Positions 1-5,068 of a stretch of 5,068 nt of DNA are shown here, piece after piece. The stretch is taken from the NCBI GenBank assembly GCA_030589835.1, contig JAUUZS010000361.1, positions 1 to 5,068 of the forward strand. The letters are read 5' to 3'. The translations under genes and the position numbers were made by a program. The first letter of the stretch is position 1, and every line of letters starts with the position of its first letter. The notes below the pieces were generated by a model. The model was given only the letters and a program-made list of their open reading frames with translations. It had not been told where the DNA came from and made no database searches. Source of the stretch: Cyclobacteriaceae bacterium (GTDB lineage Bacteria; Bacteroidota; Bacteroidia; Cytophagales; Cyclobacteriaceae).

Positions 1-20
1 GTAGATAATAAAATATTCCA

Positions 21-120
21 AATTGGCTTTAGCCATAAATTTAGTCGCATTGTTTTGGCTATAGCCCTTCTTTCTTAGCGTAAAGTGCCCAAGGGCTAAA
101 GCACCGTGGTAATTCAATAA
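21..120. repeat. Degenerate palindromic intergenic repeat (REP-like)
   Basis: Three related short palindromes occur in about 80 bases: GGCTTTAGCC at 25-34, GGCTATAGCC (a perfect 10-bp palindrome) at 57-66 and GGCTAAAGCA at 94-103. Between the first two lies the perfect palindrome TAAATTTA (36-43). No reading frame of useful length crosses the stretch. From memory, intergenic DNA of many Bacteroidota carries multicopy elements built from GGCTAAAGCC cores with AT-rich links and a tail like GGTAATTCAAT, which this stretch resembles in worn form. The palindromes are seen directly; the identity as a dispersed repeat is inferred and would need other copies in the same genome. The boundaries are approximate. 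Confidence 0.45.
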
Positions 121-199
121 AAACAAATCTGCATTTTGTCGTACACTCCTATCAGAATGGATATAGCTACCGGATAGGTTCTTATATTATGGGCTATCC

Positions 200-253
200 A
201 AAAAAAAGCTTCAATTATCCCTGGGATAAGTGTTCCCCATGGATAACTGAAGC
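200..253 (-). terminator. Rho-independent terminator of the padR-pspC operon
   Basis: The arms GCTTCAATTATCC (208-220) and GGATAACTGAAGC (241-253) pair over 13 bases with a single A/C mismatch. The 20-base loop can itself fold further through TGGG (222-225) and CCCA (236-239). Read on the minus strand, the stem is followed at once by eight T (complement of the A tract at 200-207), the textbook layout of an intrinsic terminator. It lies about 143 bases downstream of the stop codon of the PspC-domain gene, with no convincing gene between, so it most likely ends that operon's transcript. On the plus strand the trailing sequence (GCATTTCTATT) has no clean T run, so bidirectional use is less likely. 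Confidence 0.85.
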
Positions 254-396
254 ATTTCTATTAAGACATAAAATCTAAAATAAAACAAGATATGGAGGCC
301 GGAAAATATCTTTTGATCCCAAACCACCCACCTAATTCCATCCCGAAACCACTAACCATCTTTTCTCCATCAATACCCGAATATGAAGATTGTGGA
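254..396. other. Non-coding 3' leader-out region between pspC-GIN stop and terminator
   Basis: These 143 bases lie between the stop codon of the large minus-strand gene and its terminator and would form a long 3' untranslated region of the operon transcript. The only reading frame here is a 32-codon minus-strand ORF at 261-359, with no ribosome binding site and no recognisable protein features. I do not call it a gene. No clear hairpin was found in this segment. Confidence 0.5.
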
Positions 397-2817
397 TTAA
401 TCTTTTCGCACTGAGCTACTTCCTCTTTTTTCGATTTCTACATTTGCATTGCCTTTGTAGGTGACGTTGCTTGCGCCAAAGGTATTGACCACTAAATGTT
501 CGCTGGCGTATACTTTGGCTATTGATGCATTGTGGGTTTCTACTTCTGTTTCATCTGCATAAAATTCATATGCATTTAGGGTTGAAGCCCCGGATACCTT
601 TACTTTAAGTCTGCTTCCGGAGCCATTTAGCTGAAGTTTTGAGGCACCTTCTACTTTTGCAGAAATCGAATTTACATCTACGTCAAAGTCTGCAAAGGCC
701 GCCCCATTGAGCTTTATATCCATGTAGTCTTCATTGAATCCGGATACATACACTTTGCTGGCGTTTCCAAATTGAACGGCATCAAGGTTTGGCATCACAA
801 TATATACATTGATCTCCTTACGTTTTCGATTCGATCGCATGATATCACCTTTGAAATCCAGGGAGAGCACTTCCCCGGATTTTTCCACGATAACATCATT
901 AACATCGTTTTTTCTTCCGTCTATTTGAAAGCTATAATGATCTCCTTGTTTAACCTTTACCTGTAGGGCACTGTTAATTTCTAATTCTGAAAAATCATCT
1001 ATTTCATACGTTCTTTGATATTCAGAATTGTCCCAGGTAGTATTTTCATTTTCATCATTATTTGAAGCTTCGGGGCACGATATACACTGCAGGCCATCTT
1101 CTGAAAATTGCCATATATTTCCATTCATTTGATGGTTGCTAAAACCGGCCCTGTACATGAAATTTCCTATCAGGTATCTCATATTTTCATCTATGACAAA
1201 CTTTTGTCCGATTGGTAAATACAAGGTCATATCTACATGTTGCATTCTGAATCTTGCATTTTCCACGAACTCCAAATTCGAATCATAAGTGAAGATGGAA
1301 TCTTGTACCTCCATTCCGTATTTTATCATTTTCGCATTATCTACGGCTTCCTTTCTCGAAGAACCTGAAGCACTGAATTCTTGCTCCATTTTTACTACGG
1401 TATCATTGTGACTTCTTATCCGGAGGGATACCAAATTAAATTCATCCTCACCGATATCATTGAAATTTAATACCATTGTTTTCCCATCGAGATTGTACCT
1501 GCTGACCGTAGTATGCCTTCCGTTTTCCTGAAAATTCCGAATGTAAGGGGGTATGGTAATGCTCAATATAATAATGCTCACCAGCCAAACCGCTAAAATC
1601 GACCACCCTGCTTTCGGATGTAGCACCTGCTTCTTCATCAAGACCATAAATCCCAGTATGGTAAGATAAAAGAATGGGATAATTACGGCTATGGCCAAAG
1701 CAATACCAGGAATTAATGCCAGGTCATTTTTTATAATTTCGAATGGCAAAGGATACATGATATTTAAATCACCACCGGCAAATAGCCCAATCAATACCCC
1801 AATGGCAATCAGCACGGAAAGCAAACCGCTTATTCCCATTATGGTCAGCACTACTCCCAAAACAACTCTCAGTGCTTCGACAAAGAAGGACATAAATGGC
1901 CCCAAGGCACTTGATAAAAATTCAAATAAGGCCGCTATCAAGCGGAATGGGAACAATAATATTTTTACAATAATATTTTCATCCCCTGCCGTTACGTTCA
2001 GGCTTTTCTTTATGTTCGATTCTATATTGCTCAAGGTCACAGGCTGGCCCTGCATTTCCATTTTGTCCGTAAGTGTCTTGGCCTCCGGCAGGATTATCCA
2101 AAGTATGATATATAATATTAGCCCGGTACCGGCAATAAAAATGGTGGCGAAAAAAAGCAATCGAATAATGACCACATCAACCCCAAAATAAGCAGCAATT
2201 CCACTGGCAACCCCGCCTAGTACTTTGGCATCCGGATCGCGGTACATCTTCTTTATTTTCTTTTCCTCCACCAACTCATCAGATGCAGGAATTACAATCC
2301 ATAATACGATGTAGGCGATGAACAAAAAACCGGCAATAGGAGGCAATATGGAGACGCCAAAAAATAATAAAACGTATACTAATCGTATCCATAGCGGATC
2401 GGTGTTGAAATAAAAGGCCACTCCCGACAATACACCGGCCAGCAATTTTCTATTGTTGTCCCTGTATAATTTCTTGGAAAACATGTGCCCCTCTTCCTCA
2501 TTGACCTTATCCTCAGAGGCTTCCTGGTTTGTCGCAAAACTCAAATCTTCTTCAGCTGCCTGAAAATCTTTGATGCTTCCCATGGTAGCGATCAATGATT
2601 CTACATCTTCCAGTGAAATGACCTGATTGCCCTCTTTTAGCTTGGAAAGAAAAATTTCAGCAATTCGCGTTTCGATATCCGCAATGATTTCCAGGCTATC
2701 CTCAAACGTTGAAAAATACCTGTTAATAGATTCTAGATATACTTTGAGCTTATCATATCCATCTTCTTCAATATGAAATATGATACCACTTATATTGATG
2801 CTTATATTCTTTTTCAT
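397..2817 (-). CDS. Double-PspC-domain membrane protein with C-terminal GIN (DUF2807) beta-solenoid
   Basis: An 806-residue inner-membrane protein, probably acting in envelope stress or integrity; its exact role is unknown. Residues 1-90 are a soluble N-terminal domain seen in Bacteroidota PspC proteins, followed by an acidic linker (to ~112). Two PspC domains follow at ~115-177 (LYRDNNRKLLAGVLSGVA, ending VLWIVIP) and ~190-246 (MYRDPDAKVLGGVASGIAAY, ending ILWIILP). More membrane segments lie at about 283-300, 312-347, 367-394 and 405-424. From ~425 on the protein is hydrophilic and beta-rich and probably extracytoplasmic. It has a CxxC pair at C578/C581, then a GIN/DUF2807-type region (~599-800) with (G/N)-A-(S/A) turns every 18-20 residues, as in a beta-helix. 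The ATG lies 8 bases after the padR stop, and AGGG in that gap can serve as a ribosome binding site. PspC in Proteobacteria works with PspA/PspB; neither is present here. Domain calls are firm, function is inferred. Confidence 0.9.
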   Translation of the reverse strand: MKKNISINISGIIFHIEEDGYDKLKVYLESINRYFSTFEDSLEIIADIETRIAEIFLSKLKEGNQVISLEDVESLIATMGSIKDFQAAEEDLSFATNQEASEDKVNEEEGHMFSKKLYRDNNRKLLAGVLSGVAFYFNTDPLWIRLVYVLLFFGVSILPPIAGFLFIAYIVLWIVIPASDELVEEKKIKKMYRDPDAKVLGGVASGIAAYFGVDVVIIRLLFFATIFIAGTGLILYIILWIILPEAKTLTDKMEMQGQPVTLSNIESNIKKSLNVTAGDENIIVKILLFPFRLIAALFEFLSSALGPFMSFFVEALRVVLGVVLTIMGISGLLSVLIAIGVLIGLFAGGDLNIMYPLPFEIIKNDLALIPGIALAIAVIIPFFYLTILGFMVLMKKQVLHPKAGWSILAVWLVSIIILSITIPPYIRNFQENGRHTTVSRYNLDGKTMVLNFNDIGEDEFNLVSLRIRSHNDTVVKMEQEFSASGSSRKEAVDNAKMIKYGMEVQDSIFTYDSNLEFVENARFRMQHVDMTLYLPIGQKFVIDENMRYLIGNFMYRAGFSNHQMNGNIWQFSEDGLQCISCPEASNNDENENTTWDNSEYQRTYEIDDFSELEINSALQVKVKQGDHYSFQIDGRKNDVNDVIVEKSGEVLSLDFKGDIMRSNRKRKEINVYIVMPNLDAVQFGNASKVYVSGFNEDYMDIKLNGAAFADFDVDVNSISAKVEGASKLQLNGSGSRLKVKVSGASTLNAYEFYADETEVETHNASIAKVYASEHLVVNTFGASNVTYKGNANVEIEKRGSSSVRKD

Positions 2818-2825
2818 GTTTTCCC

Positions 2826-3182
2826 TTATTTGGAGGTATTTGCTTTAGTGGATGAATCAGATTTAATGATTTTGTTGGTCGATCCCATCAGTACATCCCA
2901 TGTATTATCTAATTGACCTAAAAATTTAAATCCCTCTTCTGTGAGCTTGAAGTACTTTCTTGGTGGCCCGGATGTTGACTCCACCCATTTATACTCTACC
3001 AATTCCGCTTTACGCAATCTTGTCAATAATGGATAAAGCGTTCCTTCCACAACAATAATTTTTGCAGAGGTCAATTCTTCCAGCATATCAGAAGCATAAA
3101 CTTCTCCTCTCGAAATTATATGCAAAATACAAAATTCGAGTATGCCTTTTCTCATCTGAACCTGCGTGTTTACTACTTTCAT
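2826..3182 (-). CDS. PadR-family winged-helix transcriptional regulator
   Basis: A short (118-residue) PadR-family DNA-binding protein, probably the repressor of its own operon. The sequence starts MKVVNTQVQMRKGILEFCIL, the usual opening of Bacteroidota PadR proteins. It then has the family's recognition-helix signature GTLYPLLTRLRKAELVEYKW (about residues 47-66) and the wing STSGPPRKYFKLTEEG. A single C-terminal helix with TWD follows, which places it in the short, LmrR-like class that dimerises through that helix. The last ~15 residues are a polar Ser/Lys/Thr tail. A second in-frame ATG two codons upstream (3186-3188) would give 120 residues; I prefer 3182 because family members normally begin MK-x-x-N-T-x-x-Q-M-R-K-G. 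It is the first gene of the operon with the PspC-domain gene, 8 bases ahead of it. PadR proteins commonly bind dyads in their own promoters, and a candidate lies at 3224-3244. The inducer cannot be told from sequence. Confidence 0.93.
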   Translation of the reverse strand: MKVVNTQVQMRKGILEFCILHIISRGEVYASDMLEELTSAKIIVVEGTLYPLLTRLRKAELVEYKWVESTSGPPRKYFKLTEEGFKFLGQLDNTWDVLMGSTNKIIKSDSSTKANTSK

Positions 3183-3223
3183 AACCATAATATAGTTCGT
3201 TTTATGATTGATAATACGGAATA

Positions 3224-3244
3224 GTACCTTGCATAGCCAAGTAC
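3224..3244. promoter_or_regulatory. Candidate PadR operator (21-bp GTAC dyad)
   Basis: GTACCTTGCATAGCCAAGTAC is an odd-length dyad centred on position 3234: outer GTAC/GTAC and inner GC/GC pair, with one further T/A pair, giving 7 of 10 symmetric matches. Allowing one bulged C, the arms GTAC(C)TTG and CAAGTAC are perfect complements. It lies 36-56 bases upstream of the first possible padR start, where a repressor would block transcription. From memory, padR genes of Bacteroidota often have AGTACTTTG...CAAAGTACT-like dyads at this place; the match is partial. Binding by this PadR is inferred. Confidence 0.5.
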
Positions 3245-3275
3245 ATGGTAAAAAATATTAGCTTGTATAGAAAGT

Positions 3276-3299
3276 TCTTTATATAGTCCTATAAAAAGA
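3276..3299. promoter_or_regulatory. 24-bp near-perfect inverted repeat, possible operator
   Basis: The arms TCTTTATATAG (3276-3286) and CTATAAAAAGA (3289-3299) pair at 10 of 11 positions (one A/A mismatch) around a 2-base centre. Flanking AGT (3273-3275) and ACT (3299-3301) can extend it if one T is bulged. The stem is AT-rich with almost no loop, so a protein-binding dyad is more likely than an RNA terminator. It lies about 90-110 bases upstream of padR and differs from the GTAC dyad, so it may bind a different factor. Confidence 0.4.
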
Positions 3300-3336
3300 C
3301 TAATAAATATTAATATTCTAATATACAATCCCGCCA

Positions 3337-3358
3337 TTTGATATCAAAAAATATCAAA
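3337..3358. promoter_or_regulatory. TTTGATATCAAA palindrome with half-site repeat
   Basis: TTTGATATCAAA at 3337-3348 is a perfect 12-bp palindrome. Its right part ATATCAAA is repeated directly at 3351-3358, exactly 10 bases (one helical turn) after the first copy at 3341-3348. The arrangement suits a regulator binding on one face of the DNA, but chance is possible in AT-rich sequence and no known family site is recognised. Confidence 0.25.
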
Positions 3359-3404
3359 GGTCACTCATTTGGTACAACACTGATATAAAGTTACCCGATG
3401 TTAT

Positions 3405-3412
3405 TACCTTTG
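3405..3412 (+). promoter_or_regulatory. Candidate Bacteroidota -7 element for the porV-like operon
   Basis: TACCTTTG matches the Bacteroidota -7 consensus TAnnTTTG at all six fixed positions. The -33 region has only a weak CTG (3380-3382) about 22 bases upstream instead of TTG/TTTG. If it is used, transcription would begin near 3418 and leave a leader of roughly 160 bases before the TTG start codon, a leader that would include the GAACAT dyad. Confidence 0.35.
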
Positions 3413-3517
3413 AATGAATCGTTTAATTCTAGTTGATGTAAATGGCCATCACCCGGTAAATTGTAAAAATCAATTTGTTGGCAGGATGGCTTGTTTTGCC
3501 GGACAGGAAAGTTAGGG

Positions 3518-3530
3518 GAACATGATGTTC
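3518..3530. promoter_or_regulatory. 13-bp perfect dyad GAACAT-G-ATGTTC
   Basis: GAACATGATGTTC has perfect 6-bp arms around a single central G. It is 47 bases upstream of the porV-like start codon and close to another palindrome, GCAATTGC (3536-3543). It could be an operator or a short hairpin-prone leader element; a 1-base centre argues for protein binding. No specific regulator is recognised. Confidence 0.25.
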
Positions 3531-3577
3531 ATTGGGCAATTGCAAGATGATGCACTATTAACATACTTAAAAGAGAT

Positions 3578-4651
3578 TTGAAGCGCTTTTTATTAATCAT
3601 ATTTTTTTTTCATTCTATTTTTTCTTTGGCACAAATAGCTGCCCCGAAATATAGCAATGAGTTTTTATCTATCGGAGTAGGAGCGCGCGCACTTGGCATG
3701 TCCAATAGTGTGATCTCAAATGTATCTGATGGCACAGCAGCTTATTGGAATCCTGCAGGATTACTACGTATCGAGGATAAGCATAACCTATCCCTGATGC
3801 ACTCGGAGTATTTTGCCGGAATAGCCAATTATGATTTTATAGGATTTGCCACCTCAGTAGATAGCCTGAGCCATTTGGGGGTGTCTCTTATTCGGTTTGG
3901 GATTGATGACATTCCGGATACGCGGTTTCTTTATGACGCAAATGGCGCGATCAACTATGATAATATTCGTTTTTTTTCTGCTGCAGATTATGCCTTTATT
4001 TTTTCATATGCACGAGAACTTCCTGACTTGGGAGGATTAAGAATTGGAGGAAACATAAAAGTAATACACCGGAAAGTTGGAGATTTTGCCAATTCCTGGG
4101 GATTTGGGCTGGATGCCGGAATTCAAAAAACACTTGGTAATTGGGAGTTGGGTATAATGTTAAGGGATATTACAGGTACATTTAATGCCTGGTCCCATAA
4201 TTCAGAGTTGGTCGAGGACGTATATGCCCTTACGGGAAACGAGATACCTATTTCTTCCCTCGAGGTGACGCTACCCAGGGCGATTATTGGGGCGACATAT
4301 AATTTTTCATTTGGCGAGAAAGTAGGATTGCTGACCTCAATGGATGTAGAATTGACTTTTGATGGTCAAAGGAATGTGGCATTGAAAAAGGATTTCTTTT
4401 CCGCTTCGCCAATGGCAGGCATGGAATTTAATTATTCGCATGTAGCCTTTGTAAGATTAGGAGCAGGGAAGTTTCAGTATATAAAAGATTTTACAGATTC
4501 CAGGATGATAAGCTGGCAACCTAATTTCGGCCTGGGGGTTAACATTAAATCGTTGAAGGTGGACTATGCTATGACAGATTTTTCTGACAACGCAGAAGCG
4601 CTTTATTCGCATGTATTTTCTTTATCGATCGGTTTAAATGATGAAAAGTAA
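3578..4651 (+). CDS. PorV/PorQ-family outer-membrane protein (type IX secretion related)
   Basis: A 357-residue outer-membrane beta-barrel protein of the PorV/PorQ (UPF0164-like) family. In type IX secretion, PorV binds the C-terminal signal of secreted cargo and carries it from the translocon to the sortase PorU. Residues 1-19 are a signal peptide (MKR, then a phenylalanine-rich core ending SLAQ). The mature start has the family marks FLSIGVGARALGM (~29-41) and TAAYWNPAGL (53-62), with the conserved-looking FGIDDIPDT at ~107-115. The rest alternates short beta strands and ends HVFSLSIGLNDEK. Length fits the family. The start is TTG: no ATG lies between the upstream in-frame stop at 3548-3550 and this codon, and the first internal ATG (residue 41) would remove the signal peptide and the first motif. 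A purine-rich AAAAGAGA just precedes it. It is likely co-transcribed with the PorU-like gene 17 bases downstream. It may be an accessory PorV paralogue rather than the core PorV, since core porV usually lies after porU. Confidence 0.88.
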   Translation: MKRFLLIIFFFHSIFSLAQIAAPKYSNEFLSIGVGARALGMSNSVISNVSDGTAAYWNPAGLLRIEDKHNLSLMHSEYFAGIANYDFIGFATSVDSLSHLGVSLIRFGIDDIPDTRFLYDANGAINYDNIRFFSAADYAFIFSYARELPDLGGLRIGGNIKVIHRKVGDFANSWGFGLDAGIQKTLGNWELGIMLRDITGTFNAWSHNSELVEDVYALTGNEIPISSLEVTLPRAIIGATYNFSFGEKVGLLTSMDVELTFDGQRNVALKKDFFSASPMAGMEFNYSHVAFVRLGAGKFQYIKDFTDSRMISWQPNFGLGVNIKSLKVDYAMTDFSDNAEALYSHVFSLSIGLNDEK

Positions 4652-4668
4652 AAATGAGGGCTAAGGAT

Positions 4669-5068
4669 ATGAAAAAAGGATTTCAACTATTGACCTTCCT
4701 TTTTGTGATGAGCAGCACATTTGTTCATGCCCAGGAATATGGCAATGAATGGATCAACTATTCACAAAAATATTTTAAGCTATCAACTGCTGAAGAGGGT
4801 ATTTACCGGGTTTCTTTTAGTGATTTGGAAACTGCCGGTGTCCCCATTTCTACCATTGATCCAAAAAAAATCCAACTCTACCATCGGGGCCATGAGCATG
4901 CCATTTATGTAAAAGACCAAAATACAGGAACCTTTAATGCTGATGATTATATTGAATTTTATGGCAAGAAAAATGATGGTACGCTCGATGAGGAATTATA
5001 TGTAACCCCAGAGGCTCAACCGCATAAATATTATAATTTTTACTCCGATACAACAGCCTATTTTCTCA
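4669..5068 (+). CDS. PorU-like secreted protein (probable C25-type peptidase/T9SS sortase), N-terminal part
   Basis: The first 133 codons of a gene that runs off the right edge. Residues 1-21 (MKKGFQLL...FVHA) are a signal peptide with likely cleavage before QEYGNEW. The following region (NEWINYSQKYFKLSTAEEG, IYRVSFSDLETAGV, IQLYHRG, ADDYIEFYGKKNDG) matches what I recall of the N-terminal beta-rich domain of PorU and the related C25-family proteins of Bacteroidota, often named PorU2. Full members usually exceed 1000 residues and carry a gingipain-like catalytic domain with a Cys/His pair; that part is outside the window, so enzymatic activity cannot be judged. PorU itself removes the C-terminal signal from T9SS cargo and attaches A-LPS. 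An in-frame ATG at 4654 would add five residues (MRAKD); I choose 4669 because it gives a clean signal peptide, although AAGGA then sits only 1-2 bases away. It directly follows the PorV-like gene. Confidence 0.8.
   Translation, partial: MKKGFQLLTFLFVMSSTFVHAQEYGNEWINYSQKYFKLSTAEEGIYRVSFSDLETAGVPISTIDPKKIQLYHRGHEHAIYVKDQNTGTFNADDYIEFYGKKNDGTLDEELYVTPEAQPHKYYNFYSDTTAYFL

Larger units (their letters stand above)
3189..3577. promoter_or_regulatory. Divergent intergenic control region
   Basis: This 389-bp gap separates the divergently transcribed padR and porV-like genes. It is AT-rich, most of all at 3250-3330, and holds several dyads listed separately: 3224-3244, 3276-3299, 3337-3358 and 3518-3530, plus the small palindrome GCAATTGC at 3536-3543. 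A plus-strand match to the Bacteroidota -7 element is at 3405-3412. No good -7/-33 pair was found for the minus-strand operon. The only plus-strand reading frame of note is a 33-codon ORF (3414-3515) that I do not support as a gene. Confidence 0.6.

Noticed and set aside
172..199. Inverted repeat GGATAG...CTATCC beside the A tract
   Set aside because: Only 6-bp arms with a 16-base loop and no T run on the plus strand; weak beside the much stronger hairpin at 208-253.
261..359. 32-codon minus-strand ORF between the PspC-domain gene and its terminator
   Set aside because: No clear ribosome binding site and no recognisable sequence; ORFs this short are expected by chance.
1..396. Possible tRNA, CRISPR or small RNA gene in the left intergenic region
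   Set aside because: No tRNA-like arms or CCA-type end, no regularly spaced direct repeats with unique spacers; the palindromes fit an intergenic repeat and a terminator better.
772..966. 64-codon plus-strand open frame
   Set aside because: Antisense to the GIN-domain part of the 806-residue protein, with no family features or ribosome binding site.
1691..2191. 166-codon plus-strand open frame opposite the PspC-domain gene
   Set aside because: It lies antisense within the membrane-spanning coding region; its translation is low-complexity (Ile/Ser/Lys/Pro-rich) and matches no family. It is a shadow of the minus-strand gene.
3414..3515. 33-codon plus-strand ORF (MNRLILVDVNGHHP...) in the divergent region
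   Set aside because: No ribosome binding site, no similarity recognised, and its ATG begins 2 bases after the candidate -7 element, where it would precede the expected transcription start. Not enough to call a gene.
4721..4912. 63-codon plus-strand open frame overlapping the PorU-like gene
   Set aside because: It is in another frame of a clear secreted-protein coding sequence and lacks any recognised features.

Overview
The window looks like chromosomal DNA from a member of the Bacteroidota, most likely a Cytophagales-type or related environmental bacterium. The reasons are a fairly low GC content, a type IX secretion (T9SS) PorV/PorQ-type outer-membrane protein next to a PorU-like protein, a double-PspC protein with a C-terminal GIN (DUF2807) domain behind a short PadR repressor, and one match to the Bacteroidota -7 promoter element (TAnnTTTG). 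The assignment comes from protein and gene-order recognition; no search was run.

Positions 1-396 carry no convincing gene. The first ~120 bases hold three related GGCT-two-base-AGC motifs resembling the small palindromic intergenic repeats of Bacteroidota. Positions 200-253 form a strong rho-independent terminator on the minus strand (13-bp arms with one mismatch, then eight T), which closes the minus-strand operon.

Positions 397-3188 are a two-gene minus-strand operon: a short PadR-family winged-helix regulator (about 118 aa) and, 8 bases downstream, an 806-aa membrane protein. The latter has an N-terminal cytosolic-type domain, two PspC domains, further membrane helices and a large C-terminal extracytoplasmic part that ends in a solenoid with a ~19-residue period. 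This looks like an envelope-stress or envelope-maintenance module under its own repressor.

Positions 3189-3577 are a 389-bp divergent intergenic region rich in dyad symmetry: a 21-bp GTAC-ended dyad just upstream of padR (best candidate for the PadR operator), a 24-bp near-perfect dyad, a TTTGATATCAAA palindrome with a half-site repeated one helical turn away, and a 13-bp GAACAT-G-ATGTTC dyad near the plus-strand gene.

Positions 3578-5068 are a plus-strand pair: a PorV/PorQ-family outer-membrane beta-barrel protein with a TTG start, followed 17 bases later by the N-terminal 133 codons of a secreted PorU-like (C25-peptidase-type) protein that runs off the window. Together they suggest an accessory T9SS shuttle/sortase pair. 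I see no strong evidence for a wholly new system. The most notable points are the architecture of the PspC-GIN protein with its PadR partner, the dyad-rich control region, and the porV-like/porU-like pair.
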